A stretch of DNA of 64,000 nt, from NCBI RefSeq assembly GCF_000346465.2, contig NC_034013.1:10296137-10360136 (forward strand), given 5' to 3'. The translations under genes and the position numbers were made by a program. This document shows, piece after piece, positions 50,965-61,774 of the stretch. How positions within the stretch are numbered: the stretch's first letter is position 1; each line of letters opens with the position of its first letter. The notes beneath the pieces were generated by a model that saw only the letters and a program-made list of their open reading frames with translations, was not told where the DNA came from and ran no database searches. This DNA comes from Prunus persica. Taxonomy: Eukaryota > Streptophyta > Magnoliopsida > Rosales > Rosaceae.

Positions 50965-51004
50965 TATATAATTGACAATCTGGTAAAAGGGTCATGAATT
51001 GTAA

Positions 51005-51125
51005 ACCAATGGTCTAGCTTGGTGGAAAAAGGGTCTAACCAAATGAAAAAGGATCTTAACTTGTAGACCAGTGGTCTCATGTTCGAATCCTTATGACACT
51101 TTGGTATTGTATGTGTGTACGTGAG
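51005..51125 (+). mobile_element. Possible tRNA-derived SINE
   Basis: An A-box-like TCTAGCTTGGTGGAAAAAG near 51011 and a B-box-like TGTTCGAATCC near 51079 are arranged as in a tRNA-derived promoter. There is also a partial internal duplication (GTAAACCAATGGTCT and GTAGACCAGTGGTCT). No convincing tail or target duplication was seen. Confidence 0.4.
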
Positions 51126-51241
51126 AGAGAGACCCCTCCTCACGTAATTTAGACTATATTACTTATATTTAATCATGTAAAAATAAATAAGAATAATTAA
51201 GCAAGTTAATTTTCATGAGGCCCAGAATTATAGACAATTAT

Positions 51242-53829
51242 TGACAGGACCCGATCCAAATTTCGCTTTGGAATCCGAACCAGACCCTGTGCGTGTCCGA
51301 CACCTGGCGAATGTCGGGCACAAATGACCTATTTGCCCTTCTATACAAAACACGATAAAAATAACAAGGTTGACTTCTACCGAAAAACCGGCAGAGTTTC
51401 CCTTGTAACTGGCTCAATACCAAAATATTTTTACCTGCCAAACAAGTATATATATATATACAACCAATTGCCAGCATACGTATATATACATTCCAACAGT
51501 TCAAGTGTCAATCTAGGGCAAAACATCAGAGCGACTACTAAGAAATTACAAAGGAGTGAATCTTTGTACAAAATACAAATCCTACATCAGAAGAAAGGCG
51601 CGGAAGATAGAAAGTGGTCCGGTGGTGGATTCCTGTGCACGTCTATTGCCCGGGGGCGCAAAACAACAAAAATGGTGAGTGGACCCAAAAACAAAGTTTA
51701 GAAAATACCATATGAACATACTAACCCCACTGTAAAAACAGTTATAGCTTATTTTCTTTACTTATGAAATCAATGCATGTATATAACTATACATTTGAAA
51801 ACAGTTGAAAACTATCACTTAGGTGTACCCCTATTTCCGTCAAATCCTTATATCCGTCAATTCCTTGCATCACCATGGGTGACACATAATCACAGGTCTC
51901 AGTGACACGAGGTCAGTTTGAGCTGCAACTCGCAGGATTTAGGGAACCGTAGTCCACCTTTATCCGCATTACTCGCTCCACATGAGTTTGAGTACCAAGG
52001 AACTCGTGGGGCAACTGCCAAGCATGCTGACTAAACCGAAGGCAACAAATATAATCCGAAGGCAACATATATAATCCGAAGGCAACATTTAATATCTGGG
52101 TACAAGGTGATTTAAGAAAATATAAAGTTTCTGAAGGAAATATGTTGAATATTTAACTTTCTGTAACCTTTAAAATTCTGCTGCCATTTATCTAATAATT
52201 AACGAGAATATCTTTTCCTATATTCTTTAAAGGAAATTTCACTCGGCAGCATGCAACATAAAATATTTAACAGAATAAAACAGCTGATACTGAAACTGAA
52301 CTGCTTAAATTCATTTATTAAAACAAAGAGTCCACTCACAGATAGTCTGAGCTCGCTGGACCTCTTGAAGGTCCCTCCTGCGGTTCAACTGGTGCCCGGG
52401 TGCCTGATTCAATGACCAGAATATTCTATTAATACAATATAGTATCAAAGTAAAAACCCTACCCCCGGCTCTTAAAAGTACGTGCATCGATTTAAAGTGA
52501 TCCCTATGCCCATAAAAGCTTTCCTTCCATGTGGGGTTGTTTAGCGGTATCTTGGGACTCAAATAGCGCTAAAGTCCAAAAAGTCAATCCGGAACCTAAC
52601 GGGTCCATGACCTCGCAATATGATCCGGATGTCGCTAGAAGGTCCAATATATTTAGGACACCTGTCCCGAGGGTATTGGTGTAAATCGGACGGTCGGATC
52701 GATCACAATCCTGTAATCGCATAATTTCTAAACTCTAGCCCTAGGGTTCGCGTTTTCAGAGTATTCGGGACTCCGATTCACGATCCGTCGAATCCTACAC
52801 GTGTCTGAAATTAGCGAGAGTAACATATCTAAAATTGATTACGATCCAACGGCTCAACAGTATTGAACCCGATAATCGCACAATATGGAAAATCCGTTCG
52901 AGGCTCAAACGATATCCAAATTGAGATATGCGAATTTCTATGCGCTCGTGACGACCTAAGGATCGCATCAGAATACAGTGTCACGGCACCACCCTCGCCC
53001 ACGCGCCGCCGCACGCGCGGGCAGCGATGGGTGTCCAAAGCGATAACGCATCGCCGAAAAATCGCAAAACCAAGGCTCCAAACTCCTATCCTAGGTATAA
53101 CACCATATTTGGAACCACTTTTGTTCTTGGGCCAACCCCAAAAACTGACCGGAAGTGGCCGAACACAGAGGCCGAAAGTCGGCCGAATACCAATTTGAAA
53201 ACTGAGCTAGCTACGGTGAAAATCAATGCAAACCTACCCAACCATCAGCTAGAGCATGGAAAATAGGTAGAAATCCATACCTTAATCGACAAATTTGGAG
53301 GAGAATTGAAGGAGAACGAACTGGTTGAAGTTTTGACAAAACCGGCGGAATTTCTGCCGTTTTTGGCGACTGGCGAGCGGCTTGCGGCGGGAGTGAGCTG
53401 CGACCTGACGGCAGGGTCTGGCCGGTCAGGTTGGTACCGGTGTTGGGGCTTGTGGTGGCCGGTAGTGGTGGTTCTGAAATCTGGAGGGCGTCGGACGGAA
53501 GAAAAACCAGAGAAGGAGGAGGACTCGCGGGGAGAGAGAAAGAGAGAGAGAGAAAGCTGAGGTTTTTATAAAAAATCTGATTTTCCTAATTAGCATTTTG
53601 CCCCTCGTGATATTTTACTCGTATTTTCTTCGTTAAAGCTCCGATTCGAGCTCACTTCGTGTCTATGAACTCGTGTCGTCGTGCTCTACGCAACGGTGTA
53701 TGTGGAATTATCAAATTCCTTTTCGGTCAAAAAGTCAACTTTTTGTTCATAATTTATTCCAAGGGCAAAATTGTCTTTCCGCATAATAAATTACTAATTA
53801 AATATGAATTTTAGGTTTGGGTCATTACA
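51242..53829 (-). mobile_element. Long solo-LTR-like element 1 (2588 bp)
   Basis: The plus strand starts TGACAGGACCCGATCC and ends TTTGGGTCATTACA, so the element has TG...CA ends on both strands. A perfect 5-bp duplication, ATTAT, flanks it (51237-51241 and 53830-53834). On the minus strand it starts TGTAATGACCC and ends GGGTCCTGTCA, a form common for long Ty3/Gypsy-type LTRs in plants. No primer-binding site, polyprotein or second LTR is present, so a solo LTR left by recombination is the simplest reading. It shares blocks with element 2, such as ATCGGACGG near 52687. A GC-rich part at 52980-53520 has open but unconvincing frames. Confidence 0.82.
52036..52090. repeat. 20-bp tandem repeat inside LTR element 1
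   Basis: CCGAAGGCAACAWATATAAT occurs in nearly three tandem copies starting at 52036, 52056 and 52076. Confidence 0.88.
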
Positions 53830-53834
53830 ATTAT

Positions 53835-54121
53835 TGTCTTTTTTAATGGGGTATTGAATAGGCTGGTTGCAATAGAAATAGGCATGCATGCATAAAGGGC
53901 TTGGGAGAGAATTTTTAATGTTTTTTAAAGTGCCATTAAAACCTTCATCAACATAAAAGATGCGCTTGAAACAGTCTTATTAACCTAGATTCGACTAAAT
54001 TCGAGGGAACTAGTCCCTGAATCTAGTAGGCTATTTTTTATTGTGTTTTGGCTAACCATAAATGCGTGAGTAGTGTTGCGTGTAGTTTTGGCGTTTTGAT
54101 GTGTTTTAAAGTGGTTTCCTA
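53835..54121. other. Spacer between the two long LTR elements
   Basis: AT-rich DNA between the two target duplications. It contains an imperfect inverted repeat near 53987-54029 (CTAGATTC...GAATCTAG with inner AGGGA/TCCCT). No gene is present. Confidence 0.5.
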
Positions 54122-57100
54122 TGATAGGATCCGCCCTGAATTCTTCGGAACTCAAGACGAAATTCTGTGAAAAAATTCCGACATCACCCCGGTGCCGAGC
54201 CCACTTACTAATACTAGAGCCCCTTTCTTATTTATTTTATTTTATTTTATTTTATTTATTTATTTATTAAGGAAAGGGGCACGAGACTTTCTGCCGAAAT
54301 TTCGTCAGAGTCTCCCCTGTAAATTAGACTTTACCAAATTTTCCAACATTTTAAACAGACACAGTTTATTCACAACTGGCAGCATGCATCAGATAAATCA
54401 TACAATTTACATATAGGGCTCCGGCCTTCAAATTATTCGAAGCCGAACCACCATCAATGCTCTTAAATCAAATAATGAAATTAAACAATGCAATTAGTGA
54501 ATTCAAACTAATTATGCATGCTAACTGTAATCCACTTAATATAACTTCTCGATTTCCATCATGTGATATTTGACAACCAACCACAATCGCAAGTAGATTA
54601 AGGACTCGGTCTAAATCGTACAACGATCCAAAATAGGTTCCAAAACTATCTTGACCACAACCACATTTCAACAACACTCACTTAGCCAAATGGGAAAACG
54701 AAAAATCAATCAATCAAGCCTCGTTTTCAAACGAGTTTAATGACCATCGACAAAGTCGAAACCAAATTCATCCAAAGACCAAAATAACTTTAGTTCGCGG
54801 CTGCACCCGGGTGGGACCCCAGGCTACTTACGTACCCTTACTGAGGGATCAAGCCACACATAGTTCTTACATCCATAATCACGAACCAGATGATATACAA
54901 CCATTTTCAATAGTACAAATAAGTTATTTCTTGAATTATCTTTCCCTTTTACTTTAAATCACAACACACCAAACATAATTCTTTTTAAACATTAATCTAT
55001 CCTCGACATAGTAAAATAATCCATTTTTCCTCTCTTTGTTACTTTACTATACACCGGAGAGTCCAACGCCACACGTAGTAAAGTACGATAATCCAAGTGT
55101 ACGGATCTTTTACCAAACACCAGATAATCCAACGCCATGTGTGGTAAGGTAACCATCATCCCAATGAGCACATACGCCGGAATATCCAACGTCACGTGTG
55201 GCCCAACTAAACCATATATGCCCACACGCCGGAATCATCCAACGCCACGTGTGGGTACAACCCAAACCATGTTCTATGCGCGCAGACAACTTCATCACAC
55301 CTCGGATCATTCCAACGCCACGTGTGATAATCCATAACAAATCATAATGTCTCACATGCCGGAATATACCAATGCCACATGTGAGATCCAATAATCATAT
55401 ATTTTCCCACATGCCGAAATTTCTAACGCCACGTATGGGAAATCCAGTATCTGAGGGATGGTACTTAACATAGTGTAACTATATAATTTCCAAAATAATC
55501 AACATTATTTATTAACTTAATTCACCATAATTCATCCAAACCTCATCACAAATAATTTGAATAACTCAACATAAACTCATCACCAAAGCAAATCAAGCTC
55601 TCAAATCTCGAGATAAACCAATTCACAATTAAATAATACTAATACAAATATATTTCAATTTCTCAAATTTTCATTCAAACTATATTTCATGCATATTCAT
55701 TTAATTATTGAAAATAATGCACGTTTTAAAACAAAATCCACTTAATTACGAATAATCATAGCCGAGCCCAAGACTCACTTTCACAACCCACCAATCCGAT
55801 ATTCCAAACTCACCCATTCCATAACTTCAGTTGTCAATAACAAAATCCAAGAATTTCTATAAGATACTATAAAACAAACTCCTAATCCCAACATAATTAG
55901 GACAACTCCAATAACGGTCAAGACTCGCTTGCATGGTCGTTCTAGTACTTCTCAAAGGATAAAACTACCTCGGAAGACTCACGGTCAACCGAGTGGTCTA
56001 ACTACCCAAACTTGGTCAATCGGGCCCACGGGGTCCACGATCTCCGATTTCTGATCTGAAAGTTCCTACGGATTCCACAAGGTTCAGGATACACGTTCTG
56101 TAAGTTTGGTCCGGATCGGACGGTTGGATCGCTCATGATCGCACAATCGGATGGTTATCGTAAGACGCAAATTTTAAGTTATTGAATTGGAACATTCGGG
56201 GCTTTGATTCACAATCTGCGAATTCCTACACGATCCTAGAGATGCCTAGATCAACATATATTGAAATGGAGTCGATCCAACGGTTTGAGCATATCAAATC
56301 TAGATAATGCCTAATATGTGATATCCGATCGATGATTAAATGATAACTAGATTTATATCCGAGCATACCGACGTGGTCGGGATGATATGAGAATTATTTT
56401 AGGACTCAAGGACTGGTCAAAAAGTGGCCCACACGCCGCTACACAAGCCGGCAGCGTGTGGCTGTCCAAAGCGATTCTTGAGATTGGAAAATCTCTAAAC
56501 CGCCGGTCAAGACTTATACCTACACGATCAGCACATAGAGTGGAGCAATTTTTGTTTGGACCTACCCTAAAAAGTCAACAGAAGTGGCCGAAATCGGCCA
56601 AACTTCCATAGCTTATTTAACCACCAAAATGCAGAAATTGATCCTAAACAACACAACTAACAGCTAGAACACATTAAAAGGGTGAGAAAACATACCTAGA
56701 TCGCAAGATTTGGTAGCCGGAATCGCCAGAACGAGCTCCGAAAAATTTGGGTAAAAATCGGCTTTGTTTATGCAATTTCCAGCGATCGTGGTGGCTGTCG
56801 GCTTCGGGAATGGAAGGAGGAGGAGCTGGCGGTGCTTTTGGGGTTGGTGCCACCCCAAGCGATGGCTGGAGGAAGCGGTGGCGACAGTAAAACCGTTGCC
56901 GTTGTGTGTACGCAGGGGAGGGTATCACACGGGAGAGAAAAGAGAGAGAGAGAGAGAGAAATGAGGGTTTTTTCTGAATTTAATTAAACCCTTTTTGAAA
57001 TAATTACGATTATGCCACTAAAGGTATTTTGATCGTAACTTTTTCGTTACAAATCTGATTCGAGCCTACTACGCATCTACAAACTCATCTCGGTACGATC

Positions 57101-57247
57101 TACATAATAATACCACTAGCTACCCCAAAATTCTTCTAGATTAAAAAGTGACCAAAATACCCCTACTTTGAAAGCAAAATTGTAAATTCATATTAAATTA
57201 AATTAAATTAATTAATGAATAGTCTTATTTTGGGTCAGGATGTTACA
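54122..57247 (-). mobile_element. Long solo-LTR-like element 2 (3126 bp)
   Basis: The plus strand starts TGATAGGATCCGCCCTG and ends GGGTCAGGATGTTACA (TG...CA). It is flanked by a perfect 5-bp duplication, TCCTA, at 54117-54121 and 57248-57252. On the minus strand it starts TGTAACATCCTGACCC. Its overall plan and several blocks resemble element 1, for example GGATCGGACGGTTGGATCG near 56113 and the stretch before the right end. There is no polyprotein, primer-binding site or second LTR, so a solo LTR is the best reading. It carries a remarkable array of hairpins at 55041-55444. Confidence 0.82.
55041..55444. repeat. Seven-unit hairpin array with conserved loops and variable stems
   Basis: Seven units spaced 50-70 bases apart share a core close to CCGGAATNATCCAACGCCA. 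The core is closed each time by a different complementary stem: ACTTTACTA/TAGTAAAGT, TTTTACC/GGTAAGG, GC(A)CATACG/CGTGTGGC, TGCCCACACG/CGTGTGGGTA, ATCACAC/GTGTGAT, TCTCACATG/CATGTGAGA and TTTCCCA/TGGGAAA. Both arms vary together while the core stays similar. Confidence 0.8.
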
Positions 57248-57732
57248 TCCTATTATTTTGGAATTTTATAGCCTAATTTAATAGGGTTTTAGTTTTCTAT
57301 TCCTAGTAAACTTGTAACCCAAGTCTTATGAGATATAAATAGGACTTTTAGGGTTGATTTAAATTAGCTGACCAAAAGAGTGGTAGGGGAATTTAGAAGA
57401 GAGAGAGACACAAGAAAATTGAAGAGGGAATTGTAGGGTGTTTACAAGGGCATTAAATGGTTTGAGCAAGGGTGAGAGAAAAGATAGTTAGGGTTCTTGT
57501 GAGAGCTAAGAGGGTTCAAGATTGTAACCAAAGTTGTTCTTACATACTAGTGAATTTCTAAGGCAGATCACCAAGATGATGTAGGCACGAGGCCTAACCT
57601 CTATAAATCTTTTTGTTCTTGTGCGTTTTCTTACTCACTTCGTGGTGTGTGTGTTTTATTCTCAAAGGGGTTTGTGAGTGTGACGTCGCATAATTCATCA
57701 ACGATAAGGTCTTGGAATGTTTTCACACAACA
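57248..57732 (+). repeat. Copia 5' LTR (left boundary uncertain)
   Basis: The right end is ...TTTTCACACAACA, followed two bases later by the primer-binding site. About 400 bases (57335-57732) match the 3' LTR. It contains the LTR features TATAAATAGGAC (57334 region) and a GA-rich stretch. Confidence 0.75.
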
Positions 57733-57734
57733 AG

Positions 57735-57747
57735 TGGTATGAGAGTC
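57735..57747 (+). other. Copia primer-binding site
   Basis: TGGTATGAGAGTC directly after the 5' LTR differs at two positions from the initiator tRNA-Met complement usual in Copia elements. Confidence 0.7.
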
Positions 57748-57770
57748 GCAGTTGCGGTGAGTATTGATTT

Positions 57771-58612
57771 ATGCCCAAGAGCTCTTACAGTTTTAAGGGT
57801 GACGGTATGTTGACGATGGCATACGACAATAAGACACCACAACCGGTGGCCAGTGTAAAGGTCGAGTTGAAACACTTCACCGGCAAGGAGAACTTTACAC
57901 TTTGGCAAATGAGAATGAAGTACATCCTTAATGAGCATGTTCTCAGTGTTGTCTTAGCAGGCAAGGAAAAGAGCCGAAAACCTTGACTGATGCGTAGTGG
58001 GAAGACCTAGTTTAGCTTGCTAAGAGGTTCATCAAATAACATCTCATGGATGACGTGTTGTGTAATGTGATAGAGGAAATCACGAAGCAAACATGGGAAA
58101 AGTTAAGAGAGATGTTTACGTCGAAATCATTGTCTAACAAGCATTTCTTGAAGGATGAGGTTCTTACTCTTCGTGTGAAGGATGACAGAAACATGATGAA
58201 GCATCTGAGTACCTTTAACATGTGTATTGCAAACTTTCAATGGATTTATGAGGTTTATAAGTTAGAAGATAAGGTCGTGTTGTTATTGACATCCTTGCCT
58301 TCGTCTTATAAGCACTTTCGAATGACGCTTATATTCGGCCAGGGAACTTTGAAGTTTGAAGAGGTGGTGCAAGACTTGAAGTACCACCGGATGGTTCAAT
58401 GTTCCAAAGGAGGCTCTCAAAGTGAAGGTCTTGGGGTGAGGATTGGAGGGTGGGACCATTCAAGCAAGCACGAGGGCAAGACAAGCAATGGTAGGAATTC
58501 TAGATTTGAGTATAATGAAGATTGCTTCAAGTGTAGGTCTAAGGAGCATTGGAAGTGGAATTGTCTGATATGGAAGGAAAAGCGGAATAAGATGAAGGAT
58601 ACCGAAGGTTGA
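57771..58612 (+). pseudogene. Copia gag remnant, broken
   Basis: Two gag segments are recognisable. The first (57771-57986) contains the HFTGKENFTLWQMRMK region of Copia gag and ends in a stop. The second (58046-58612) continues the UBN2-type gag domain (SLPSSYKHFRM region) and ends with a CX2CX4HX4C zinc knuckle at about 58525-58566. They are in different frames. In the frame of the second segment, stops lie at 57995, 58013 and 58037; each is a TAG or TAA of the kind produced by cytosine deamination. The element cannot encode an intact gag. Confidence 0.82.
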
Positions 58613-58744
58613 GGTGCAGCAAACTTGTCAACTGGTGACAGCGATGACGAACTTTTGATGGTTACGGATGAGGAGCATAATGTGGACGTCGTCACAAACT
58701 CTTCGAGGAAAAGGTCTACTTCAGTTTGAATTTTAGATTTCGAA

Positions 58745-59009
58745 AGCTCATTTTCATGTGTGTTCAAATAAGATGAAGTTTGACACATATGAGGAAATGA
58801 AGGGTAGCAAGATTTTGTTAGGAGGAAAAATAAGTTGTGATGTTTTGGGCATGAGAACAATGAAGATCAAAATGCACGATAGTATTGTTAGGAGCATTAG
58901 TAAGGTAAGGCATGTATCAGCACTAAGAAAGAATCTTATTTCTCTTGGCGCTCTAGATAGAGGAAGGTATTCGTACAAGCCCAAAGAAGAGAAACTTTTA
59001 GTCACATAA
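58745..59009 (+). pseudogene. Copia protease/pre-integrase region remnant
   Basis: A stretch of about 85 residues contains the SISKVRHVSALRKNLISLGALD segment, which is typical of the end of the Copia protease region leading into the GAG-pre-integrase domain. It ends at a stop, and the sequence downstream no longer resembles integrase or reverse transcriptase. Confidence 0.7.
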
Positions 59010-59922
59010 AGTTTGGTGATGATTATAAGGGGGAAGATTCAGCCTAATAATGTTTATCAGCTTTTGGGGGTACAATTATAGGTGGAGGAGAGAATTCTAC
59101 CAAGGAAGACTACAAGATGGAGTCGGGTGTGGTTTGTACCAAGGAAAAGCGGGCAAAGGATCTCATTATCAATAAGCCGGTGCAACGAAATGAGGCTACA
59201 AGTTCGCTCAAGACAAGGGATGTTAGTCAAGGTTGATTTATAAATAATTTATCATCAAGGGTGCTTGATTTCAAAGATGTTGAAATGACGGAGTCGGAGG
59301 ACAAGGTCCATAAGAGGGAAGTCAAGACAAGTGATGATGGGAAAACATTGTTGGGTTGATGGCAATAAAAAAGGCACTTCTTACCAAGGTGGTCATGGAA
59401 GGAACTCCAAGATGGGTGGAGCTTGACATAAGGGTTGTAAAAGATGGGCATCAATAACAAACTCACAAAGGGGTTCTACTTGAGGTAGAGCCTTCATCAC
59501 AAGCAAGGTCCGAGCTAAAAGAATCCATCAAACTGTCCCAAAGGTTTGGATGGAAGGACAATATAGATTCAACTACGTTTCAGAGTGCATTTGGGAGCAT
59601 GAAGCGGAAGGTTGGATGGGTGCTTTGATGAAAATGAAGGAATTAGTTCATAAGTCCAAGAGCAAAGTTAGTGATTGTGTGGGGGTTGGCATGCAGTTTG
59701 CGTATCAAGGCATGTCAAGAATTCAAGATTCTAAGAAGGCGATGAGTAAGGAGTTCAGCATGGGGGATCTTTCTTCTACACAAGAGGTCCGGGTTGCCCA
59801 AGTTTAGCTTGGGTGGAGCACCTCCTCACCCATCTAAGGTGCATTGAGGTTTCTTGCCATGGTAGAGCTCTTGGGAATTACTAGAATGATTTCCAAGAGG
59901 TTCAAGATGTTCTAGGGGTCAA
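59010..59922 (+). other. Residual Copia interior without recognisable domains
   Basis: A short frame at 59550-59807 (MEGQYRFNYVSECIWEHEAEG) is the only longer open stretch and matches no family known to me. The region probably derives from the 3' part of the element after deletion of the pol domains. Confidence 0.5.
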
Positions 59923-60315
59923 CAATAGGACTTTTGGGGCTAGGTTAAACTAGCCGAGCTAAAGAGAGGTTGGGGAATTTAGAAGAGAGAGAAACAAGGG
60001 AATTGAAGAGGGAATTCTAAGGTGTTTACAAGGGCATTTGAAGGTTTGAGTGAGGGTGAGAGAAAAGAGAGCTAGAGTTCTTGTGAAAGCTAAGGGGGTT
60101 CAAGATTGTAACCAAAGTTATTCTTACACACTAGTGAATTTCTCAGGTGGATCACCAAGATGACGTAGGCACGAGGCTGAACCTCTATAAATCTTTGTGT
60201 TCTTGTGTGTTTGCTTACTATGTTCGTAGTGTGTATGCTTTATTCTTGAAGGGGTTATGCGTGTGTCATCGCATAGTCCATTAACGACAAGGTCTTGGAG
60301 TGCTTTCGTACAACA
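59923..60315 (+). repeat. Copia 3' LTR (5' part missing or diverged)
   Basis: Matches 57335-57732 along its length, ending ...CTTTCGTACAACA. The beginning of the LTR is not recognisable upstream of about 59923. Several indels and many substitutions separate the two LTRs, which indicates an old insertion. Confidence 0.78.
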
Positions 60316-61486
60316 GTTTTGTCTTTTATGTCATTGGACTAGATTCAGGGAAATTATGACTGTAGAAAGAGATTATATAAAATTATTTTCGAGAGTGATT
60401 CTCTCCATATCGTTTTAGCTTTTTGGCTGGCTCAAGTCAGTGGGTAAATTTTTACACATGTATGTCATATTGCTATTGGGATGACTCCCTTTACTGTGTC
60501 CTTTATACCTAGTTTAAATAAAGGGGTGCCTATGCACCTAGGTTCAATTTACATAGGAAACAATCTTGAGACAAACCCAATATAATACCCCCCTTAGCGA
60601 ATGACAAGAATAAAAATAAAGAGGCACCCATGCTCTCTCTACACAGAGATAGGGGATGACTAAGGGGAGAGACGATTGGTGGGTTTGGGGAGATTTTATT
60701 ATTATTTTTGTTTTAAAATTATAATTTTTATCTTGCTAAATGAATTACATGTTATAAACAGGTCTTTAGTATTACTAAATGAAGTACATGTTATAACACA
60801 AGATACTAAAATAATACATGTTATAGTATAGATGGAATGATAAATCTGCCACACCGAAAAATTCTAATTTTCTTCTAAGAGAATTTATAAAGAGAAAAGT
60901 GTTTGATGAAATACAACAGACCTAAAAGAAAAGGCTAGGCAACAATAGTGAAGAGGATTTCATTTGTAAGGGGGTCTCTCACAATATATATATATATATG
61001 TATAAATTTGAACTCACAACATGACTAAGTGGACAAAAACATCATGCGTAAGTCAAAATATTTACAACTTTTTTCCTTTGCTAATTTACACATAAATTTT
61101 TTTGAAGACCCATTAAACTCAATAGAAGAAACCAAAATCTCACAAACCCAAACTAACCATATGTTGAGAAACACAATACAAAGTTTCACAAACCCAAAAA
61201 ACAATATAAAAAAGTAGAGAAAGTTTAACGAACCTTAATTAAGTGAGTTAATTATATTGAAAAAACTTGATAACATATAATATGAAGAATAAGAAAATAA
61301 ACAAAAGTCACGAACATAGTTGTAAGAGAAAGGAGGAGGAAAGAGTTTTAGATTTTAAGGATTTGTGTTACAAAAATTATTATAATATAATAATTATAGA
61401 TTAAAAAAGAGGTAAACATGAAAATGAAATTGTTAAAGGTGTTGTAAAATATATTAATATATTAATATATATATATGTATTATCTA
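60316..61486. other. Intergenic region after the Copia element
   Basis: AT-rich DNA with (TA)n stretches near 60985 and 61460. No gene or defined element was recognised. Confidence 0.45.
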
Positions 61487-61774
61487 TCTATATATATAAA
61501 GCAAAAGGCAGAGAATGGTGAAACATTCAAAATACCAGAAAATGCCCTTTGTTAATTCAAACATTAAGAATTGAAATTATTAATTAAATGAGGATAATAT
61601 AGTAAATTTATATTTTTTAATATTAAAAAAATTAAAATTAAAAACAAAATAAGATAATAGGTCCTACTTTGATGGAACATAACTACCATGTTATCTTTTA
61701 TTAATTCTAAAAATAAAATAAAAAAGAAAAAGAAAACCAATTGGCACATGCGTGAGCATGTGTCAAGAGGCTAG
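61487..61774 (+). mobile_element. Non-autonomous Helitron, about 288 bp
   Basis: The 3' end shows the Helitron signature: a short hairpin (GGCACATGC-GTGA-GCATGTGTC, 61743-61763) followed seven bases later by CTAG and then a T. The 5' end begins with TC in ATCTATATATATAAAGC, which is typical, although the exact TC (61483 or 61487) is ambiguous. There are no terminal inverted repeats and no target duplication, as expected for insertion between A and T. Confidence 0.7.

Larger units (their letters stand above)
57248..60315 (+). mobile_element. Deleted Ty1/Copia-type LTR retrotransposon
   Basis: Two related LTR segments surround a primer-binding site, a broken gag and a short remnant of the pre-integrase region. 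Protease active site, integrase core, reverse transcriptase and RNase H are not recognisable; between the pre-integrase remnant and the 3' LTR there is under 1 kb. The element is therefore non-autonomous and internally deleted. LTR element 2 lies immediately upstream, with its right target duplication overlapping the first bases assigned here. It may therefore have inserted into this element's 5' LTR, which would explain why no clear TG start is seen at 57248. Confidence 0.8.

Noticed and set aside
52863..53198. 111-codon plus-strand frame
   Set aside because: Inside LTR element 1 with no domain; chance openness in GC-rich sequence.
53306..53560. 84-codon GC-rich plus-strand frame
   Set aside because: Lies inside LTR element 1 and has only low-complexity glycine, arginine and glutamate composition.
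59550..59807. Separate gene MEGQYRFNYVSE
   Set aside because: Inside the Copia element, with no start context or family; treated as leftover element sequence.
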